From: Pseudomonadota bacterium
GTDB lineage: Bacteria; Pseudomonadota; Gammaproteobacteria; Steroidobacterales; Steroidobacteraceae
Assembly (NCBI GenBank): GCA_023428645.1
Contig: JAEYXD010000172.1
Coordinates: 1-7,310, forward strand
Reading direction: 5' to 3'
Length of the DNA: 7,310 nt
Part shown: positions 1-5,109 of the stretch, one piece after another
Layout: the number at the start of each line of letters is the position of its first letter
Numbering within the stretch: position 1 is the first letter of the stretch
The notes under the pieces: model-generated
Told to the model about the DNA's origin: nothing
Databases searched by the model: none
Seen by the model: the letters and a program-made list of their open reading frames with translations, nothing else
Translations under genes and position numbers: made by a program

Positions 1-1
1 G

Positions 2-379
2 GACATCTGTTATGCCACCCAGAATCGGCAGGACGCGGTCAAGCAGCTCGTCGAGCGCTGCGACCTGATCCTCGTGGTCGGCTCCCCGACGAGCTCGAAT
101 TCGAATCGCTTGCGGGAGATCGCGGCGAAGGCGGGCATTCCGGGCCATCTTATCGACGGCCCTGAGGATTTGCAGCGCGAATGGTTCGCGGGCAAGTCGC
201 GCATCGGCGTGACCGCGGGCGCTTCCGCGCCGGAGGTGCTCGTCGAGCGTGTGGTGTCGAAGCTGCGCGAGTGGGGCGGCGCGGCGCCGGTGAACCTCGA
301 CGGCCAGCCCGAAAACATCGTCTTCAGCCTGCCAAAGGAATTGCGGGTGACGTTCGCGCCGCGCGCCCCGCGCGGCTGA
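2..379 (+). CDS. ispH: 4-hydroxy-3-methylbut-2-enyl diphosphate reductase (IspH/LytB), C-terminal part
   Basis: This is the last 125 codons of IspH, cut by the left edge of the window and ending in TGA at 377-379. IspH is a cytosolic [4Fe-4S] enzyme that reduces HMBPP to IPP and DMAPP, the final step of the MEP isoprenoid pathway. The fragment opens with DICYATQNRQ, whose cysteine matches the third cluster ligand (Cys197 in E. coli). It continues with GSPTSSNSNRL, the Ser-x-Asn substrate-binding motif, and GVTAGASAPE, which carries the last conserved active-site serine. The tail FSLPKELRV is the usual IspH ending, so the C-terminus looks complete apart from a short Arg/Pro-rich extension. The gene converges on pilV with only 13 bp between the stop codons, and I see no terminator hairpin with a T-run there. 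Identification is secure from the motifs. Confidence 0.96.
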   Translation, partial: DICYATQNRQDAVKQLVERCDLILVVGSPTSSNSNRLREIAAKAGIPGHLIDGPEDLQREWFAGKSRIGVTAGASAPEVLVERVVSKLREWGGAAPVNLDGQPENIVFSLPKELRVTFAPRAPRG

Positions 380-392
380 GGCCCGTGCGTCG

Positions 393-881
393 CTAGCGTG
401 CTTCGCGCCCGGCGACCCGCATGACGAACGACGCGGCGCCGCCTTCGGGACGCGACCAGCTGACCGCGACGACATACGTCGCCGGATTCGTGCTGGTGTC
501 GCGCGTCACGGAACCGAGGCCGCTCGGCAATTCGGCGCTGACGCGCTCGTGCCAACAGGCCGCCTCGATCGCGGCCGCGTCTTCGGCGCGTTTCGGCGTG
601 GCGCTCTGATCGCATTTGACGCCGACGACGCTCGCGTAGCCGGTGCGGCCCGCCGGATTGGCGCGGATGCGCGCGGCGATCTCCTCCGCCAGCTCCGCGG
701 CCCGTACGCGAGGTACCGATTCCCGCGTGGTCTCGGTCGTATCCGTGTACAGAGCCGCGATGCCGATCAGCGCGATCGCGATGATCAGCAGCGCCGTGAC
801 GATTTCGACGAGCGTGAACCCGCGCGCGGACCGCGGCGTGTAGTGTGCGAGCGCGAAGCTGTGTGACGGATCTGTGTCCAA
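393..881 (-). CDS. pilV: Type IV pilus minor pilin / modification protein PilV
   Basis: The product is about 162 residues and has a prepilin signature: a basic leader ending in Arg-Gly, then GFTLVEIVTALLIIAIALIGI, with cleavage expected after the Gly at residue 21 and Glu at mature position 5. The hydrophobic helix continuing into a small mixed domain with two cysteines fits PilV, a minor pilin that primes type IV pilus assembly at the inner membrane. The gene lies 25 bp downstream of the FimT/GspH-like gene, so the two probably form an operon. The start is odd. No ATG or GTG exists in frame; the only common start codon is TTG at 881-879, with no good Shine-Dalgarno sequence and a long leader of 21 residues. 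An ATG at 892-890 has an AGGG about 10 nt upstream but reads in another frame. PilV versus another minor pilin (PilI/GspI type) rests on motif and order only. Confidence 0.82.
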   Translation of the reverse strand: MDTDPSHSFALAHYTPRSARGFTLVEIVTALLIIAIALIGIAALYTDTTETTRESVPRVRAAELAEEIAARIRANPAGRTGYASVVGVKCDQSATPKRAEDAAAIEAACWHERVSAELPSGLGSVTRDTSTNPATYVVAVSWSRPEGGAASFVMRVAGREAR

Positions 882-906
882 GGTCCGCGCATACTAGCAG
901 GGCCCT

Positions 907-1440
907 TCACGGGCCCGGACAACGCAGCGCCCGATTGCTCGAGTCGCGCTGTGCGACTCGCGGGCGGCCGGTATTGCTGATGATGATGGCTCGCGCATGG
1001 GCGCTGCCGCGCGGATCGCAGAACACGATCGTGCCGTTCACGACCCCTTGCTGGTTGGGCCGATAGGAATAGGCGGCGCGATTCGAGGTGATCGTGCCAC
1101 CCCGCCAGCCCGCATCGACATGGATGATGTGCTCGCCGTCGTCTCGTACCGGTGGCTCGTCGCGATCCATGTTCACGAATACGATCCAGCCGGCGTGCCA
1201 TTCGCCTGCGGGCGTGCAGCTCACTCCGTCGCGCGATTTGCACAGCGTCACCATCCGGCCGCGCTTGATCGACTCACTGCGCGCCAGGAACAGGCCGCGC
1301 AGGAAACCATTGACCGCGGCCGCGCGCTGGGATTCGTGGAGCAGATGATTGAAGGAGGGAATCGCCACGACGCTCAGAATCGCGAGGATGGTGACGGTCG
1401 TGACGAGCTCGATCAGCGTGAGTCCGTGAGGCGCGCGCAT
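907..1440 (-). CDS. GspH/FimT-family pseudopilin (FimT/FimU-like minor pilin)
   Basis: The 177-residue product starts MRAPHGLTLIELVTTVTILAIL: a six-residue leader ending in Gly, then a mature N-terminus with Glu at position 5, the class III signal cleaved and methylated by PilD. The globular part contains the GspH/FimT features: SIKRG followed by the VTLCKS strand, GWIVFVNMDRD, and near the end GTIVFCDPRGSAHARAIIISNTGRPR. This family supplies minor pilins to the type IV pilus initiation complex. The ATG at 1440 is preceded by AAGGA (complement of 1448-1452) at 7 nt, which fixes the start. It is the first gene of a unit with pilV. FimT, FimU and GspH cannot be separated reliably from sequence alone; the pilV partner favours type IV pili over type II secretion. 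No pilW, pilX, pilY1 or pilE follows, since ispH occupies that side on the opposite strand. Confidence 0.88.
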   Translation of the reverse strand: MRAPHGLTLIELVTTVTILAILSVVAIPSFNHLLHESQRAAAVNGFLRGLFLARSESIKRGRMVTLCKSRDGVSCTPAGEWHAGWIVFVNMDRDEPPVRDDGEHIIHVDAGWRGGTITSNRAAYSYRPNQQGVVNGTIVFCDPRGSAHARAIIISNTGRPRVAQRDSSNRALRCPGP

Positions 1441-1616
1441 CCATGCGTCCTTATGTTCACTGTCCGCAAAGTTCGGTCAGCCCATCCTGGGTGGCTCGAA
1501 ATTAGCGGGTTTCGTGCCGGTCGCAGCGCGCGTTCGGGCTGAAAACGCCCGGAAATCGTGCTATTTCGTCGGGGCCGGGAGTAAACTTTCGTCGGTTTAA
1601 ATACTAGGGCAGTAAC
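1441..1616. promoter_or_regulatory. Divergent spacer between the pseudopilin operon and the Fur-family gene
   Basis: This 176-bp non-coding gap must hold promoters for both flanking units. On the minus strand AAGGA (complement of 1448-1452) is the ribosome-binding site for the pseudopilin gene. On the plus strand AGGG at 1606-1609 lies 7 nt before the GTG start of the regulator. The stretch 1581-1605 is AT-rich compared with its surroundings and contains a 5-8-5 inverted repeat, TAAAC at 1582-1586 and GTTTA at 1595-1599, that could be an operator. AATACT at 1600-1605 matches a -10 box at four of six bases but has no credible -35. The individual promoter elements are therefore unproven. Confidence 0.45.
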
Positions 1617-2042
1617 GTGCAATTTCCACAGGCAGCGTTATCTCGCGAACAGATCGCCCAACAGATCCAGGACTGCGGCTTGAAGCCGACCGACCAGCGG
1701 GTACGCATCGCCGAAATCCTGATGCGCACGCCGACGCACATGACGGCCGACCAAATCCTCTCGACGGTGCACTCTTCCGGAGATCGCATCTCGAAGGCGA
1801 CCGTGTACAACACCCTCAAGGCGCTCGCCGATCACGGCCTGATCCGGCAGATCCATCTCGACCCCGAACGCTCGGTCTACGACTCGACTCGCGTCCCTCA
1901 TCATCATTTCCACGATCTCGACACCGGCGAGCTTCGGGACATTCATCCGGGGGACATCGAGTTCAGCCGTTTCCCCGCGCTTCCCGAGGGCATGGAGACG
2001 GAGGGCGTCGAGGTCGTCATTCGGCTGAGAAAGAAGCGGTAG
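1617..2042 (+). CDS. Fur-superfamily transcriptional repressor, Irr-like
   Basis: A 141-residue metalloregulator. Residues 21-85 form the Fur winged helix: GLKPTDQRVRIAEIL, HMTADQIL, then the recognition helix in ISKATVYNTLKALADHGL. The C-terminal dimerisation and metal-binding half has the triple histidine HHHFHD at residues 95-100 and ends VVIRLRKKR. Classical Fur, Zur and PerR usually carry CxxC pairs for structural zinc; this protein has one cysteine in total (Cys20). The missing CxxC pairs, the HHH motif and the RLRKKR tail all resemble Irr, the heme/iron-status regulator known from Rhizobiales, so I call it Irr-like; this is from memory of the family. Its targets are unknown. GTG at 1617 is the start, with AGGG 7 nt upstream. 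It appears to be a single-gene unit. A nearby TAAAC-GTTTA inverted repeat could mediate autoregulation, which is only inference. Confidence 0.87.
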   Translation: MQFPQAALSREQIAQQIQDCGLKPTDQRVRIAEILMRTPTHMTADQILSTVHSSGDRISKATVYNTLKALADHGLIRQIHLDPERSVYDSTRVPHHHFHDLDTGELRDIHPGDIEFSRFPALPEGMETEGVEVVIRLRKKR

Positions 2043-2121
2043 GCGATTGCGCCTAGGCGATCGCCGGAATCGCGATCGACTTCGCGCGCTTCTTTCACCA
2101 GACCTATCGCCTATCGGCGAT
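2040..2121. repeat. Cluster of GGCGAT/ATCGCC palindromes between the Fur-family gene and tRNA-Thr
   Basis: Starting at the regulator's stop codon is a nested set of inverted repeats. TAGGCG (2040-2045) pairs with CGCCTA (2050-2055) across a 4-nt loop, CGCCTAGGCG (2050-2059) is a perfect palindrome, and it overlaps a second perfect palindrome GGCGATCGCC (2056-2065). A further hairpin, TCGCC at 2107-2111 and GGCGA at 2116-2120, sits just before the tRNA promoter. The hairpins overlap, so alternative pairings exclude each other. No T-run follows them, so this is not a standard intrinsic terminator. It may be a 3'-end processing structure, a protein-binding site or a small intergenic repeat. Confidence 0.4.
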
Positions 2122-2129
2122 TCAATCTT

Positions 2130-2142
2130 TATACTGCGCGCC
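2130..2142 (+). promoter_or_regulatory. Promoter -10 and GC-rich discriminator for tRNA-Thr
   Basis: TATACT at 2130-2135 matches the sigma-70 -10 consensus at five of six bases and is followed by GCGCGCC, a GC-rich discriminator as seen at stringently controlled stable-RNA promoters. Transcription would start near 2142, about 6 nt before the mature tRNA, so the 5' leader is very short. No good -35 hexamer is visible at 16-18 bp. The same 13 bases recur at 4082-4094 in front of the glycosyltransferase gene. Confidence 0.55.
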
Positions 2143-2147
2143 CTCGC

Positions 2148-2223
2148 GCCGGTTTAGCTCAGCTGGTAGAGCACATCATTCGTAATGATGGGGTCGGGGG
2201 TTCGAATCCCTCAACCGGCACCA
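2148..2223 (+). tRNA. tRNA-Thr, anticodon CGT
   Basis: A complete 76-nt cloverleaf with encoded CCA. The acceptor stem GCCGGTT (2148-2154) pairs fully with AACCGGC (2213-2219), and the D-stem is GCTC/GAGC. The anticodon stem CATCA/TGATG encloses the loop TTCGTAA, giving anticodon CGT (2181-2183), which reads the threonine codon ACG. The variable region is five bases, and the T-arm is GGGGG-TTCGAAT-CCCTC with one G-T wobble. A74-CCA occupies 2220-2223. ACG is a common threonine codon in GC-rich genes such as these, so a dedicated CGT isoacceptor makes sense. It is a single-tRNA transcript with its own -10 box and terminator. Identification is firm. Confidence 0.98.
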
Positions 2224-2228
2224 GTAAT

Positions 2229-2263
2229 GAGAAGGGCAGCCCACGGCTGCCCTTCTTGCTTTC
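2229..2263 (+). terminator. Intrinsic terminator of tRNA-Thr
   Basis: GAAGGGCAGCC (2231-2241) and GGCTGCCCTTC (2245-2255) form a perfect 11-bp stem with a CAC loop. It is extended by an A-T and a G-T pair and followed by a T-rich tail (TTGCTTT, 2256-2262). It begins 6 nt after the tRNA CCA and is the strongest terminator in the window. The first possible start codon of the acyltransferase frame (TTG 2256) lies in its tail and is therefore unlikely to be used. Confidence 0.9.
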
Positions 2264-2276
2264 CAGGGTGCTGCAC

Positions 2277-3029
2277 GTGGTCGCGAGACCCATCCCCACA
2301 AAATCGCAACGACGATTGACGCGTGGACGCAAGGTGACCTACTGGCTCGCCGTGCGCCTCGCGCGATTGATCATCGAGATCCTGTGGCGCACCTCCCGCC
2401 TGCGCGTCGAAGGCGATGCCCGCCTGCACGCGCTGATCGCCGAGCACGGCAGCGTCGTGCCCGTCTGCTGGCATCAGCACCTGTTGCTGTGCGCGCGCTA
2501 TCTCGTCAGCCGGCCCGGCGGCCTGAAGGCGGGGTTCATGATTTCACCGTCGGTCGACGGCGAGGCGCCGACGTGGCTCGCGCAATCCTATGGCGCGCAT
2601 GTCGTGCGCGGCTCGGGCTCGTACACGGGCGTGCGGGCATTGCGCGGCGTGCATCAAGCCATCGTCAAAGAGTCGATCTCGCCGGGCGTGACGCCCGACG
2701 GCCCGCGCGGTCCGCGCTTCAAATTCAAGCCTGGCGCGATCTTCGCGGCGCAGATCTCGCGCAAGCCCGTCGTGCCGATCGCCTTCGCGGCGAAACCCGC
2801 TTTCGTGCTCGATACGTGGGACAAGTTCGTGCTGCCGCTGCCGTTCGGCCGCGTCGTGATCGCCATCGGCGAGCCGTACTTCCCGCCTAGCCGCATGACG
2901 GATGAAGAAATGCAGGCCGCCCAAGCCGAGATGGAGCGGCGCATGTTGGCGACGTATGAGCTGGCGCGCCGCAGCTTGATGGGCGAACTCGCCCCCGCCG
3001 AGGAAAGCGCTCGCGCGGAGCGCGGGTGA
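2277..3029 (+). CDS. DUF374 family lysophospholipid acyltransferase-like protein
   Basis: The product has about 250 residues and the DUF374/LPLAT pattern. It has a basic N-terminus, a hydrophobic segment near residues 20-40, CWHQHLL (residues 64-70) at the position of the family's WHgrl motif, and SVDGE (92-96) for the S-x-DGe block. RGSGSYTGVRALR is the usual RGSS-like segment, TPDGPRGPRF starts at residue 139, and it ends in KPVVPIAFA and an IGEPYFPP strand. Relatives are membrane-associated acyltransferases of lipid or envelope synthesis; the acceptor here is unknown. The frame is open from 2256, but that TTG sits in the tRNA terminator. GTG at 2277 has AGGG 8 nt upstream; GTG at 2268 or 2334 is also possible, so the start is uncertain. 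No promoter fits between the terminator and 2277, so expression may depend on readthrough. The gene converges on the CDF gene with 19 bp between stops. Confidence 0.87.
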   Translation: MVARPIPTKSQRRLTRGRKVTYWLAVRLARLIIEILWRTSRLRVEGDARLHALIAEHGSVVPVCWHQHLLLCARYLVSRPGGLKAGFMISPSVDGEAPTWLAQSYGAHVVRGSGSYTGVRALRGVHQAIVKESISPGVTPDGPRGPRFKFKPGAIFAAQISRKPVVPIAFAAKPAFVLDTWDKFVLPLPFGRVVIAIGEPYFPPSRMTDEEMQAAQAEMERRMLATYELARRSLMGELAPAEESARAERG

Positions 3030-3048
3030 GCGGACACCGCTGCGCGGG

Positions 3049-4014
3049 TTAGCGGCAGTCCTTGTCCACGCACTCATCCTCTTCGATCTGAATCGTCGCA
3101 TGCGCGATGCCGTAGCTTTCCTGAAGCACGGTCTTCGTGTCGCGCAGCACCGAGGCGTGATCGGACCCCGCGAGCACGCTCGCATGCATCGTCATCAGCG
3201 GCTCGTGCGGGCCGACGAGCCACAAATGCACGTGGTGCACGTCGCGAATCGCCGGGATGCGCTGCTCGAGCGTCCGGCGCAGCTCATCGACATCGAGCCC
3301 GTCCGGCGCGCCTTCCATCAGGATGTGGGTCGAGCGTCGCACGAGCGACCATGCGCTGCGGACGATCAGCGTGCACACGAGCAGTGAGGAGATCGGGTCG
3401 GCGAACGTCCAGCCGGTGAAGAAAATGATCACCGCGGCGAGGATCGCCGCGAGCGACCCGAGCAGATCGCCGATGACGTGCAATGCGGCGGCTGCGACGT
3501 TCATGTCGTGCGCATGGCCTTGCCGCAACAGCGAGAACACCAGCAGATTCACCGCGAAGCCGATCGAGCCGATCCAGATGACCGCGATCGCATCCACCGG
3601 TCGCGGATCGAACAGCCGCTGCACCGCCTCGATGGCGATCCAGGCGACGATGAACAACAGCGCGCAGCCGTTCACGAACGTGGCGAGCACCCGCATGCGT
3701 TGATACCCGAAGGACCGCCGCGCGTCGGCGGGCCGTAACGCGATGTGGCTCGCGGCCCAGGCAAGCGCGAGGGCGGCCGCGTCGGTCAGCATATGGCCGG
3801 CATCCGCCAGCAGCGCCAACGAATCGGCGACGAGCCCGCCGACCAGCTCGACGACCATGAAGGTCAACGTCAGGAAGAACGCCCACGCGAGGACCTTCGT
3901 GTTCTGTCCCTCGTGCGAATGGGAGTGGTCGTGTGCGTGGCCCGGCGCATGCGCATCGCACGGCGCTGAATCGTGCGTGCGCGCGTGAGCGTGCGAGTGG
4001 TCGTGCGTCGCCAT
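3049..4014 (-). CDS. Cation diffusion facilitator (CzcD/ZitB-type) heavy-metal efflux transporter
   Basis: A 321-residue inner-membrane antiporter expected to export Zn2+, and possibly Cd2+ or Co2+, in exchange for protons. The N-terminus is a histidine-rich tail with 11 His in the first 36 residues. Six hydrophobic segments run from about residue 42 to 220. The transport site shows the HxxxD pairs typical of zinc CDFs: H74-MLT-D78 in TM2 and H179-VIG-D183 in TM5. FGYQRMRVL after TM2 and the cytoplasmic C-terminal domain with VHHVHLWLVGP are also CzcD/ZitB-like. The tail holds two cysteines in ECVDKDCR. I chose ATG 4014 because the protein then starts MATHDHSHAH; the open frame extends to a GTG at 4077, but that stretch lacks family character and overlaps the divergent promoter region. 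Exact metal specificity cannot be read from sequence. Confidence 0.94.
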   Translation of the reverse strand: MATHDHSHAHARTHDSAPCDAHAPGHAHDHSHSHEGQNTKVLAWAFFLTLTFMVVELVGGLVADSLALLADAGHMLTDAAALALAWAASHIALRPADARRSFGYQRMRVLATFVNGCALLFIVAWIAIEAVQRLFDPRPVDAIAVIWIGSIGFAVNLLVFSLLRQGHAHDMNVAAAALHVIGDLLGSLAAILAAVIIFFTGWTFADPISSLLVCTLIVRSAWSLVRRSTHILMEGAPDGLDVDELRRTLEQRIPAIRDVHHVHLWLVGPHEPLMTMHASVLAGSDHASVLRDTKTVLQESYGIAHATIQIEEDECVDKDCR

Positions 4015-4099
4015 GGCCTGAGAATAGTGCAGCCGACCGGCTTTACAAGCGCGCCGCGGATTACAAGCAGGCCGCACTCGCTATACTGCGCGCCTGCGC
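4015..4099. promoter_or_regulatory. Divergent promoter region between CDF transporter and glycosyltransferase
   Basis: The 85-bp gap must drive both genes. For the plus-strand gene, TATACT (4082-4087) with discriminator GCGCGCC is a clear -10. TTACAA at 4061-4066 could be a poor -35 at 15 bp. For the minus strand, TGTAAT (complement of 4060-4065) and TGTAAA (complement of 4042-4047) are -10-like. These two lie in a direct repeat TTACAAGC at 4043-4050 and 4061-4068, 18 bp apart. The repeat could be a regulator site, for example a metal-responsive one, but no known operator was recognised. Confidence 0.5.
4082..4094 (+). promoter_or_regulatory. -10 box and discriminator for a leaderless glycosyltransferase mRNA
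   Basis: TATACTGCGCGCC is identical over 13 bases to the tRNA-Thr promoter element. With a start about 7 nt past the hexamer, transcription begins near 4094-4096, only 4-6 nt ahead of the ATG at 4100. There is no Shine-Dalgarno sequence between them. Confidence 0.5.
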
Positions 4100-4831
4100 A
4101 TGAAAATCTCCGTCGTCATTCCCGTCTGCAATGAAGTCGAGAACGTGGAGCCGTTGGCGCAGGAGATCCACGCCGCGCTCGCGCGGTACGCGCCGTTCGA
4201 GATCATCTTCGTCGACGACGGCAGCACCGATGGTACCGCTGGGGCCATCGAGCAGACGCGGAGTGCCGGCATCCCCGAGATTCGTTTGCTGCGGCATGCA
4301 CGGCGCAGCGGCCAAAGCACAGCGGTGCTGACGGGCGTTCGAGCCGCGCGCGCGGAGTGGGTCGCAACGCTCGACGGCGACGGCCAGAACGATCCCGCGG
4401 ACATCCCCGCGCTGCTGGCGGCCGCGGAGGCGGCGCATCGTGGCGGCAATACCGAGCTCAAGCTCATCATGGGCAATCGCAAGACGCGGCGTGATACGTG
4501 GCTGCGCCGAGTGTCCTCGCGCGTGGCGAACGGCGTGCGGGCAGGCATGCTGAAGGACGGCACGCCGGATACGGGCTGCGGCATCAAGCTCATGCATCGA
4601 GAGACCTTCCTTGCACTGCCGCACTTCGATCACATGCATCGGTTCCTGCCCGCGCTTTTTCAGCGTGCCGGTACGCAGGTCATCTCCATTCCCGTGAGCC
4701 ATCGACCCCGCACGCGCGGCACCTCGAAGTACGGCCTATTCAATCGTTTGTGGGTCGGCATCGTCGACTTGCTCGGCGTGCAATGGCTGATTGCCAGAGC
4801 GCCGCCGCGGGTTCCGACGAGCGAGCACTAG
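4100..4831 (+). CDS. Family 2 glycosyltransferase, polyprenyl-phosphate mannosyl/glucosyltransferase-like
   Basis: A 243-residue GT-A fold enzyme. It starts MKISVVIPVCNEVENV, the standard GT2 first strand and nucleotide-binding loop. It has VDDGSTDGT at residues 38-46, then the metal-binding region LDGDGQNDP with D92 and D94. TGCGIKLMHRE follows, and HRPRTRGTSKYG (201-212) is the Arg/Lys-rich motif typical of dolichol- or undecaprenyl-phosphate sugar transferases (DPM1-like). There are no strong membrane helices; a short hydrophobic C-terminal stretch near LLGVQWLIA may touch the membrane. Such enzymes load a sugar on a polyprenyl phosphate carrier for use in lipid A, glycan or protein glycosylation. 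Sugar and acceptor are unknown, and no flippase or GT39 partner is visible in the window. The ATG is chosen because the family N-terminus begins exactly there. It lacks a ribosome-binding site and seems leaderless. Confidence 0.92.
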   Translation: MKISVVIPVCNEVENVEPLAQEIHAALARYAPFEIIFVDDGSTDGTAGAIEQTRSAGIPEIRLLRHARRSGQSTAVLTGVRAARAEWVATLDGDGQNDPADIPALLAAAEAAHRGGNTELKLIMGNRKTRRDTWLRRVSSRVANGVRAGMLKDGTPDTGCGIKLMHRETFLALPHFDHMHRFLPALFQRAGTQVISIPVSHRPRTRGTSKYGLFNRLWVGIVDLLGVQWLIARAPPRVPTSEH

Positions 4832-5109
4832 CGCCGAGGCCCGCCCGGCGCCGCGTGAAATCGGCCCACTGTGGTCGGTTTTATCACTCGCATCAGTACT
4901 TTATCCGTGCCAGAATCGCGCGCCTGCACCGGCCGGCCGCCTACAAACTGAAGCTTCGATTTTCGGCTGGAGCAGGGAGGATTCCACGATGACGCCCCCC
5001 GCGCGGTACGGCTGCGCCCATCGCAATTCGCCTCGCTCGGCTCGAACGCCTCTGGCGTTCGGCAGTGGCCGCATGCCCGGCAACAGGCCCACCTGACGCG
5101 CATACGGAC
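4832..5109 (+). promoter_or_regulatory. Spacer upstream of the GGDEF-EAL gene with promoter-like and RBS elements
   Basis: The 278-bp spacer starts with a GC-rich inverted repeat right at the glycosyltransferase stop (GCGCCG 4831-4836, CGGCGC 4846-4851) that lacks a T-run. An AT-richer stretch at 4876-4916 follows. CAGAAT (4911-4916) with CGCGCGCC behind it resembles the -10/discriminator pattern seen at 2130 and 4082, though it is a weaker match. GGGAGGA at 4975-4981 is a near-perfect ribosome-binding site 7 nt before an ATG at 4989 that opens a 35-codon reading frame and not the large gene. Confidence 0.45.
4989..5096 (+). CDS. Possible 35-residue leader ORF upstream of the GGDEF-EAL gene
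   Basis: A short frame opening at ATG 4989 with the best Shine-Dalgarno sequence of this region (GGGAGGA, 7-nt spacing) and ending in TGA at 5094-5096, 13 nt before the ATG of the GGDEF-EAL gene. Third codon positions are mostly G or C, as in the real genes here, and more so than in the alternative frame leading into the large gene. The peptide is rich in Arg and Pro and resembles no family I know. It may be a leader peptide that couples translation to the downstream gene, or the original N-terminus of that gene separated by a frameshift, or chance. The coding claim is weak; the RBS is the main support. Confidence 0.3.
   Translation: MTPPARYGCAHRNSPRSARTPLAFGSGRMPGNRPT

Noticed and set aside
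380..400. CGCTAGCG palindrome at the ispH/pilV convergent junction as a terminator
   Set aside because: It is an 8-bp palindrome with no loop or T-run, and it overlaps the pilV stop codon; chance is likely.
2148..2223. tRNA-Thr as an integration site for a mobile element
   Set aside because: No integrase gene and no direct repeat of the tRNA 3' end was seen in the window.
3029..3055. AGCGG/CCGCT hairpins between the convergent acyltransferase and CDF stops as a bidirectional terminator
   Set aside because: The stems are only 5 bp and neither strand has a T-run after them.
4015..4077. N-terminal extension of the CDF transporter from GTG 4077
   Set aside because: The extra 21 residues have no family character, cover the divergent promoter region, and the His-rich protein starts naturally at ATG 4014.
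4831..4885. Terminator after the glycosyltransferase gene
   Set aside because: The 6-bp GC hairpin at 4831-4851 has no T-tract, and the TTTT near 4880 follows only an imperfect, broken stem.
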